This document shows positions 56,788 to 64,000 of a stretch of 64,000 bases of DNA, piece by piece. Positions within the stretch are counted from its first letter, which is position 1, and every line of letters starts with the position of its first letter. The translations under genes and the position numbers were made by a program. Source of the DNA: Melieria omissa (Eukaryota; Arthropoda; Insecta; Diptera; Ulidiidae); NCBI GenBank assembly GCA_963971225.1, contig CAXARI010000145.1, positions 1-64,000 of the forward strand, in the 5' to 3' direction. Under the pieces are notes generated by a model. The model worked only from the letters and a program-made list of their open reading frames with translations, was not told where the DNA came from and ran no database searches.

Positions 56788-57412
56788 ATATCGCCTGGTC
56801 ACAGAGATATCCCGGGGAACTGCAGGGCAGACGAACTGGCTAGACAAGGAACGACCAAGGAGCTATCCTCAGAGCTCGCCGGCTTAGGTATTCCATTGAG
56901 TACTTGCAAGCTGGTGATAGAGGAAGCGATGACAAAAGCTGCTAACAATGCATGAGCGGCCTCAGAGACAGGTAAGCCAGCGCAAAAGATCTGGACAAAG
57001 CTGAACTGGAAGCGCACCAAAAGTCTGCTAAATCTCAATAGGTTAACGCTCAGGGTTGTTGTCGGAGTCATCACTGGTCACTGCATCCTTGGCAGCCACG
57101 CAATTAGATTAGGGCTGGGCCACCTGGCCAACGACTTCTGCAGACGCTGCAGGACATAGAGGAAGAAGAAAAAATTCTCCACTTTCTCTGTACTTGTCCC
57201 GCTCTTTGCAGGAAACGGAAAAAACACTTAGGGTTTTATTATACAGCCAACCTCGTGGACTTATCGGAAGTTGACACCAAGGGCTGTTCGGGCTGATTCG
57301 AGACATCTTAACAAAAAAGGGGTTAGAGATCCTGTGGTACCACAATGGGCCTAGTTTGGCCTAAGTTAGCTCTCATATGAGAGCTGCCACCACCACCTAC
57401 CTACCTACCTAC
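56788..57412 (+). pseudogene. LOA-like 3' fragment, copy 2
   Basis: Second copy of 16834-17458, with the same in-frame TGA and CCTA tail. Confidence 0.75.
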
Positions 57413-58690
57413 GTTCCAGCAATCCAAGAAAAAAATTCCTATTGTCACTTAAGGTATATATGTCAACATCAATTTTAATGTGGTTATTGAGGAAACAGAC
57501 GCAATAACACGGCCTAGGTAAATAAAAGTGTCAAATATGGTTAAGAAAAAACATAAAAATGAAAACTGAAGGTTTTTCTTGCGGTAAAAAAGTAACCAAA
57601 AACTTATAAAAAACTAAGGTAAATATCAGTGTTGGACTTAATTTTTAATGCTTTTTCATAATCCGAAATGATATCCCAGCATATCGTAAAAGGATCAAAT
57701 TTATTCAATGATTTCCAAAATGGCGTGAAAATGTAAAGTGCCACCTTTTTTCATTGTTTCGTGGTCCTATATAGGTAAAATTACTTTTTATTGCTCGGAA
57801 TCGTCATTACAATGAATTTAAAGTGTTCTTAGTCAATTTTTCTCTAATTCTATCATGAGGATAGAATTCATATTCATAGATATTCATTTTGCATTTTGCT
57901 TTCGGTTATTTTCTATTCAATTCAAATTAGCTTGAATTAACTTCAGATTTCTACGCGTTTTTTTTAAGGGGTGGCACTTTACATTAAAACATTTTAGGGT
58001 GTCGATTTTGAACACTTTGGGAAATTGGATGTAAAATTATTAGTTAGTATTAGTATTTACGAAAAATTCAAATGAAGTGTTACCTTAGATCATTGCTCTT
58101 TAAATACTCTTTCCAACAGTATATTAGTTAATTTTCTAACGAGTTTTGCGCAAAAATTACGACTCTGCGGAACCTCTCAATGTTTTAGGATGGACAAACA
58201 AATGTTTGGGCCAAAAACCTGGGGGTCTAGAGTGGAGATAAAAGTCGTAGCGATAAACTAATAAATCGCGGTGAGAAGTCATTTACGCCAAAATAAGCGA
58301 AACCTTAGCCTTCAAGTGCTCATAAGGAGATACACGCAGAAGGTCGATCGCATAATAACGTGAAAAAATTGTGTTCTAATTAATCAACACACGTCGGGCA
58401 TAGCGAGAAAAATTCAGAAACAAAAATTCAACATTTACAATTTTCATTCGCTCATCAACAAGGCACATCGGCCTTCATTCGCTTCATTGAAAATAACAGT
58501 CACTTCTATAGCCGGCATTGAGCGCACGAACTCGCTCTGCACCACTGGGCACTTACCGAAGTTGACAATAACAGAGATCATCGTGACACGAGAAATTCAC
58601 AGAGACAAAATTTCTGTTCAACAAACTCTGTTATCTCACCCCTGCTGCTTTCGGCCCGCACCATAACTGCAGATTGCTTCGCTGGTCGAC
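57413..58690. other. Intergenic stretch, copy 2
   Basis: Second copy of 17459-18736, including the foldback pair (arms at 57730-57745 and 57970-57985). No gene seen. Confidence 0.5.
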
Positions 58691-61001
58691 ATGCGCATTC
58701 TGTATACTGTTTATTCTGCGGTGGTGTTTATACCGAAGACAGGTAAATGCAGCCACCTCTACTCGAAAGACTTTGGGCCAATTAGTTTGACGTCATTCCT
58801 TCTAAAAACACTCGAAAAAATTGTAGATCTGCATGTGCGAGATACTCTGGGACCCTCAGGGATAGCAGACTCGCAGCACGCATGCATGCAAGACAGGTCC
58901 AAGGAGACTGCATTACATTCACGAGTTGCGCACATAGAAAAAGCTATGTTATTCAAAGAATACGCTCTTGGAGTATTTCTTGATATTGCTGGAGCCTTCA
59001 ACAACGTAACTATCGATGCCATCTTAGATGGCATTGGAGTTGCAGGAATTGAAGTAGCTGCTTATCGGTGGATTAAGAGCCTAGCTCTAGGCTGCAGAAA
59101 GATAAGAGCTGAGTAGAATGGTGCTATAGCACTAAGAGAGGTGTCCAGAAGTTCTCCGCCAGAAGGAGTCTTATCACCATTACTCTGGCTGCTGGTGGTA
59201 AAAAAACCTGGATCACTTTGAAGGCAAGGCACCGAAACTATTTGCATTTGCAGATGATATTGCGATAGTTCTAACCGGGAATCTTATGACTGCTACGCTA
59301 AGAACTGTGCACAACTGGACAGAAAGTACTGGCTTTAGCGCGAACGCGGAGAAAACAGACATGCTCTTCTTCACCAGAAGGTACAAAGGACTCAACAGAT
59401 CGCCACTTACTCTCAAACCTCACACCAATTACCAAGGAGTTATATTGGACAGTAAGCTGCTGTGGAACAGTGTTGTCAGATTTGGGTTTTCCCCTTAGAT
59501 TTGGCTTTTCATTATTTGGATTCGGGGGAAATTTTATGATAAATATTTTAGGGGGAAATATTTTACAGACATTTTTATTTTTTTTGTTCCTTGTTCACTC
59601 CTCTCGGGAGCATAGGGCCTCCACAAGACAGCCTTGTGTTGGTTACATTAATCAGTTGTGTTGTTCTGCCAGGGTAGGTGATTGGCCTGCCGCAGGTAGT
59701 CCTAAGTGATGGAATCATCTAACGCCGCTCAGGAACGTCGCCTCCGCTCGTAGCGCCATCTGTTGTGAGGAGGTTACAGCAGAATGGTTGGGGACCTCGC
59801 TAGATCAAGTTGGTGCGCGCTGTTTTCGCAGTTGTCCGCTTCCCCTTGCAGATGTCGCTCGTGCGCCTGTTTTGCGTAACTGTTTATTTGTTTGCTTTTA
59901 TCAGCCGCACAGCGCATAGTTCAGCGCCTGGCTGCACTTTGCAGAGCTTTAGGAACTATTCCTAAGGCAACAATTAACGTGATTCTCAACCTTCCGGCCA
60001 TCGACCTCTACGCGGAATGCTTGGCGGTAAAATTCTCGAGTAGGTTAAGAGCTACAGGACAGTTCACATGCAAGTCCTTCGGGCATAGCTCTGTAGGTTA
60101 AAAGGCAGTGGACAGCTCCGATAACGTGACTCCGCTGCTGAATCCTGGAAAAAGCATAAAAGCTACAATAAAAGAGGAAGGCTTGCGCAAAGGGATCATA
60201 CCTAGGCGCAGAACGCTCAATATTCACACGGACGGCTCCAAAATGACGGAGGGAGTTGTAGCAGGGATTTTCTGCTCGGAACTACAGCATCTTTCAAGCC
60301 GAGGTGTTTGCTGTCAGGAAAGCTGCGGAGCTTGGCTGCACTGACACCACTATTAATAAATCAATAAACTTTTACATCGATAGTCAATCTGCAATTAAGG
60401 CGATAATTTCTTTCTGCATATCATCCGAAAATGTCCTGCAATGCCGGGTAGCAATGGAAAGGCTGGCTGCGAATCGCAAGTTGCATATTTATTGGGTACC
60501 TGGTCACAAAGGTAGCAGATGTTGTCGCTAAAAGTGGTGTTCACCTTTCAGATGAGCTAAGGCGAGGTGTAAATAAAATCCGCTAAAATAATGCTGGAGC
60601 AATTCAATGAAAAGCTCACGAGATTCGTTCTCTCACTCCCGAGAAAGGACTGCAGAGCCGTCGTAGGCGTACTAACGGGGCACTGCTTAACAGCGGCTCA
60701 CGCGCAAAAGATGGGAATCACTCAGTCGGATGAATACAGGAAATACAGAAAAAGTGGTGTCAGGGAAACCCTGGAGAACATACTTTGCTACTGCCCGGCC
60801 ATCTCAAGACTACGCTTTACCCACTTAGGGGCCCAATTTTTCCCTGGGTTGAGAGAGATCCCAAGCACGACATTAAATCGCTGCTGAACTTCGCTAGGAA
60901 CACCCGCAGTCCCGCCGATCACTTCTAACTGGTACCGCTAAGGATCTAATAGGGTCTATGCGTGGCCAGCCTACTATGCAGCTAACTTAACCTTACCTAC
61001 C
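58691..61001 (+). mobile_element. LOA-like element, decayed, copy 2
   Basis: Second copy of 18737-21047, with RT, RNase H and tail fragments and the hAT-like insertion starting at 59468. Confidence 0.76.
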
Positions 61002-61519
61002 TTCTTGTTTAAGAAAAAAATACTTGTCTCATTTTCGTATGCGGGAAAACCAAAGCAATTGGTATTACTGCTTTGCTCCCCTGCTTCATGAGCCAAATAC
61101 GTAATATTTGCTATGTTGCTAATTACGCTAGCAAACGATTTTAAATTAGTCCTCAATCGACTTAAAACTAGTTGTTTTGTGACTATTTAAAAATTAGTGA
61201 GTTTATAGCTGGTTTTAAACTAGTCAAATAGTAACCCATTAAAAATTACTTGCATATAACCCCCTTAAATGAATTTTCAAATATACTGAATACTCAATAA
61301 TACTCAATTCATAAGATTTTTTTTTATTAAATTCTTTCAAAAACAAAGTACATAAGATTAAATAATATTTACAACTAATAACAATAAAAACAGAAGTGCT
61401 TAGTTATTAACGAGCGTGTGTATAGGTATGAAAGCATCCCTACAAGGAGACTACCGGCCATATGACTAGTTATATAACCGGTATAAATAACCAACATATC
61501 GGTTATATTATATATAAAT
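61002..61519. other. Unrecognised AT-rich spacer, copy 2
   Basis: Second copy of 21048-21565. No gene seen. Confidence 0.4.
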
Positions 61520-61561
61520 ATATATCGACTGTCGACTGTCTTTCGGTGCGGACGTTTTCTT

Positions 61562-62038
61562 TTGTGCTCCGCTATGACAAATTGTTTAAAGTGCAAGTTG
61601 CATTGCAGTGCTACTGACTTGGTATCGTGTGGCACCTGTTGCTCTAAGTGGCATCTTAAGTGTGCAAATGTCAGTAAGGAGGCTGCTGAAATCATTAATT
61701 TTAATCGGCAAATAATTTTTTGCTGTGAGTTGTGCTTCGGAAACTCTCGACCTGCCTGCCCATCTATTGTGCCGTTGCTGCTTGGAAAGCTGACTGAAGT
61801 ACGTGCTCTCGTTGACTCGCTAGCGGTACCTCAATCAGAGAAGATTTGTGCCGACAATCTGAGCTCAAAGTCATCGACGGCGATTAAGCCGACACCGGCC
61901 GTCTCTCGTTTAACTCGCTCCAAAGCTGCGGACGCTCGCATTGCTGCACCGAACTCTGCTGTTGATGTCGCGCGCTCGCCTTTGCTAGTGAAAACTACTA
62001 GTAAAAAAAACTGGGACAACTTTGCCGCCCTCACCTAA
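61562..62038 (+). CDS. ORF1 N-terminal part with PHD-type finger, copy 2
   Basis: Second copy of 21608-22084, with the same Cys4-His-Cys3 pattern and the same eight-A run before the premature stop. Confidence 0.74.
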   Translation: MCSAMTNCLKCKLHCSATDLVSCGTCCSKWHLKCANVSKEAAEIINFNRQIIFCCELCFGNSRPACPSIVPLLLGKLTEVRALVDSLAVPQSEKICADNLSSKSSTAIKPTPAVSRLTRSKAADARIAAPNSAVDVARSPLLVKTTSKKNWDNFAALT

Positions 62039-64000
62039 CTCTACTTTCACTGCTAACGCTGCTACTGTTAGCACAGCCGCTGCTGTCAAAGCTAGCGCCG
62101 TCGCTGTTAACGCTACTGTTGCTGCTAGTGTCATCGCTCCTGCCGTCAAGAATGCTGCCGCCAATGTAAACGCTGCAGACTCAGCTATTACAACTGCGAC
62201 TGCTACTGCACCTGCTAATGCTACGACTGCTGTTGTGAACGCTCCTGCAAACAAGAACGCTGCTGGTAATGTGACCGCTGCTGCGAGCGCTGCCGCATCT
62301 GCTAAAGACGCCACTGCTGTTGACGCTGATGTTACCGCTGCTATTAGTGCAGTTGCACCTGCGTCCCCCGGAATACGTGTGGTTCATGGTGCTGCTGCTC
62401 TCTCTTCCAACGTAGCCGCGCTTTCTCCAGCCGCTCATTCGCTGTCTCAGTCATCATCTGCTGCTTCTCTTATTGCTGCGTTCCGCCTTTGCACGCTCGT
62501 TCGTTGCTCGCTTCGGTTGCTGAGCCGCCCAATGCCGCTAATGCTTGTGCGCGACAAAAAGCGGAATAAACAAAAGCTGGTTGTTGTTGGATCTAATGAG
62601 AACTCGGGTCTTGATGTTGCCGTGAGGAAGAAATGGCTGCATCTATCTTCATTTTTACCCTCAGTTACGGAAGAGAGCCTAATTGATTATGTGGCCCGTC
62701 AGACCTGTATTGACAGGCAGCATCTCTCTTGCTATAAATTAGTTAAGAATGGTGTGCCTTCGGACTCGCTTAAACGCATTAATTTTAAATTAGGCGTGAC
62801 TTCGCCTTTCTATACTAAGCTTCTCAATCCCGCAGTTTGGCCAGCTAACGTTAAAGTGCGCTCTTTTCGTTTTTTTTCCGAGAATAGAGCTCCCGCCACC
62901 GAGCGCCTAGCACTCTCTTCAGATGCTCTGTCTGTTCCTGTAATTGCTAATCCAGTCAGTGGTAGCTCACAGGTATCTCATATGTCCGGTAGTTTAAGTA
63001 ATCATCTAAATATCTACTATCAAAATGTATCTGGTATGAGAACAAAGGCTGATTATGTGCGCTTGATGAGCTCCTCACTGGACTACAATGTCTTTGTAAT
63101 CACAGAATCTTGGCTTAATTCTACATTCTTTGATTCGGAATTTTTTAACCCACACCTTTATAATGTGTTTAGGAAGGATAGAGACTCTCTCAAAACGGGC
63201 CTTAATAGGGGTGGTGGTGTTTTGATTGCTACCAAACGCAAACTACACTCAGCACTGTTGCAACTAGTGAACAATGATTCCTTTTTGGACCAACTTTGTG
63301 TACAAGTTAGGGGAGCGTCCGGCTTGCTCTTCATTTGCGTATCGTATATTCCTCCGAATAGTAGTGAAGTCTTATACAAATTACATGTTGACAATGTTTC
63401 GGCACTGCAAGCTCGGATTGGGGAAAACCAGTTGTGCGTTCTGGGTGATTTCAATCTTGGCAGTATTACCTGGTCTCATATGGGTAACTCAGTTGCTCTG
63501 ACTCCCTCAAATGTACACTGCGCGCACGAGATTTACTTAATTGATAACTTTCTTAGCTTTGGCTTGCTGCAGATCAATGCCCATCCTAATAAACTTAGTC
63601 GTTTTCTGGATATGGTTTTTATCTCGGGTAATCTTAACTCTAAGATTGTCGAATGCTGCTCACCTATTTCGCAGGTATGTTTGCATCACACACCGCTTGT
63701 TATCGATCTTGAATTTTATGAGTTCTATAATGTCCCTTCCAGTCCAAGACCTATTTCATTTAACTACAAGCTCTGCGATTTCGAAGCATTGAACAATTTG
63801 TCCACCTTTAAGTCTATAGTTTTTGACCTTTGCCTGAAGTCGATCCCTATCTTCCCTGGGAAAGTTCATAAACTGCCGTGGGTTACAAAACAACTCAAAA
63901 AACTGAAAAATTTGAGGAATAAATATTATAAAAAGTTCAAGGCAACTAATTGTTCCATTTACTTTAATTACTATCAATCACATCTTAGAAGTTACAACAT
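62022..64000 (+). CDS. Ala-rich linker, ORF1 C-terminal domain and endonuclease, copy 2 (partial)
   Basis: Second copy of 22068-24284, open to the right edge of the window, so the downstream frameshift cannot be checked here. Same Ala-rich start and endonuclease motifs. Confidence 0.78.
   Translation, partial: MPPSPNSTFTANAATVSTAAAVKASAVAVNATVAASVIAPAVKNAAANVNAADSAITTATATAPANATTAVVNAPANKNAAGNVTAAASAAASAKDATAVDADVTAAISAVAPASPGIRVVHGAAALSSNVAALSPAAHSLSQSSSAASLIAAFRLCTLVRCSLRLLSRPMPLMLVRDKKRNKQKLVVVGSNENSGLDVAVRKKWLHLSSFLPSVTEESLIDYVARQTCIDRQHLSCYKLVKNGVPSDSLKRINFKLGVTSPFYTKLLNPAVWPANVKVRSFRFFSENRAPATERLALSSDALSVPVIANPVSGSSQVSHMSGSLSNHLNIYYQNVSGMRTKADYVRLMSSSLDYNVFVITESWLNSTFFDSEFFNPHLYNVFRKDRDSLKTGLNRGGGVLIATKRKLHSALLQLVNNDSFLDQLCVQVRGASGLLFICVSYIPPNSSEVLYKLHVDNVSALQARIGENQLCVLGDFNLGSITWSHMGNSVALTPSNVHCAHEIYLIDNFLSFGLLQINAHPNKLSRFLDMVFISGNLNSKIVECCSPISQVCLHHTPLVIDLEFYEFYNVPSSPRPISFNYKLCDFEALNNLSTFKSIVFDLCLKSIPIFPGKVHKLPWVTKQLKKLKNLRNKYYKKFKATNCSIYFNYYQSHLRSYN

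Larger units (their letters stand above)
49925..64000. repeat. Copy 2 of the 14-kb segment (matches 9971-24046)
   Basis: All elements of 9971-24046 recur at +39,954 bp with the same frames, breaks and insertions, showing that every insertion in the segment predates the duplication. One substitution was noticed (A at 56739, G at 16785). The copy runs off the right edge. Confidence 0.95.
61520..64000 (+). mobile_element. Non-LTR retrotransposon with PHD-type ORF1, copy 2, cut by window end
   Basis: Second copy of 21566-24046. Only the ORF1, Ala-rich linker, endonuclease and start of the RT linker are inside the window. Confidence 0.82.

Overview
The window is repeat-rich (heterochromatin-like) DNA from a eukaryote. 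Small TIR transposons of the mariner, rosa, Tc1, Transib and piggyBac kinds, I-like, LOA-like and Jockey/CR1-like non-LTR retrotransposons, a Ty3/gypsy-like element and a 5-bp AT satellite together suggest a higher fly (Brachycera). A tephritid is my best guess; it is an inference, not shown. I see no rRNA or tRNA gene, no CRISPR, no bacterial operon and no convincing complete host gene.

Layout: 1-9970 is a TTTAA satellite, degenerate up to about 2925 and almost perfect afterwards, with a TTTGA-rich right edge. 9971-42118 is a nest of transposable elements. 42119-49924 is a second TTTAA array with the same TTTGA-rich right edge. 49925-64000 repeats 9971-24046 at a constant offset of 39,954 bp, with one substitution noticed. 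The basic structure is therefore a repeat of roughly 40 kb (about 32 kb TE nest plus about 7.8 kb satellite), either a real recent tandem duplication or two haplotypes wrongly joined through the satellite.

Inside the nest, left to right: (a) a minus-strand non-LTR retrotransposon (ORF2 10068-13858, ORF1 15726-16563) interrupted by a plus-strand solo LTR, a TTAA-flanked MITE, a 36-bp palindromic insertion, and a minus-strand solo LTR whose target duplication was hit by a Tc1-like element; (b) two LOA-like 3' fragments (16834-17458; 18737-21047), the second split by a hAT-like piece; (c) a nearly full-length plus-strand non-LTR element (21566-26641) with a PHD-type ORF1, an Ala-rich linker fused to the endonuclease, and a TTAA MITE in its RT region; (d) a TA-flanked MITE and an internally deleted rosa-like (DD41D) element; (e) a TTAA-flanked element (29917-37098) holding an I-like retrotransposon, whose 5' target duplication holds a Mos1-like mariner; (f) a possible exon pair with a SINE-like insertion across its splice acceptor; (g) a Ty3/gypsy-like gag-protease region split by a non-autonomous Transib with an RSS-like terminus and cut off by the second satellite array.

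Nearly every coding region is broken by frameshifts, stops or insertions. In several cases, removing the insertion and one copy of its target duplication restores the host reading frame exactly, which gives a relative insertion history. No gene network is evident; the genes present serve, or once served, transposition.
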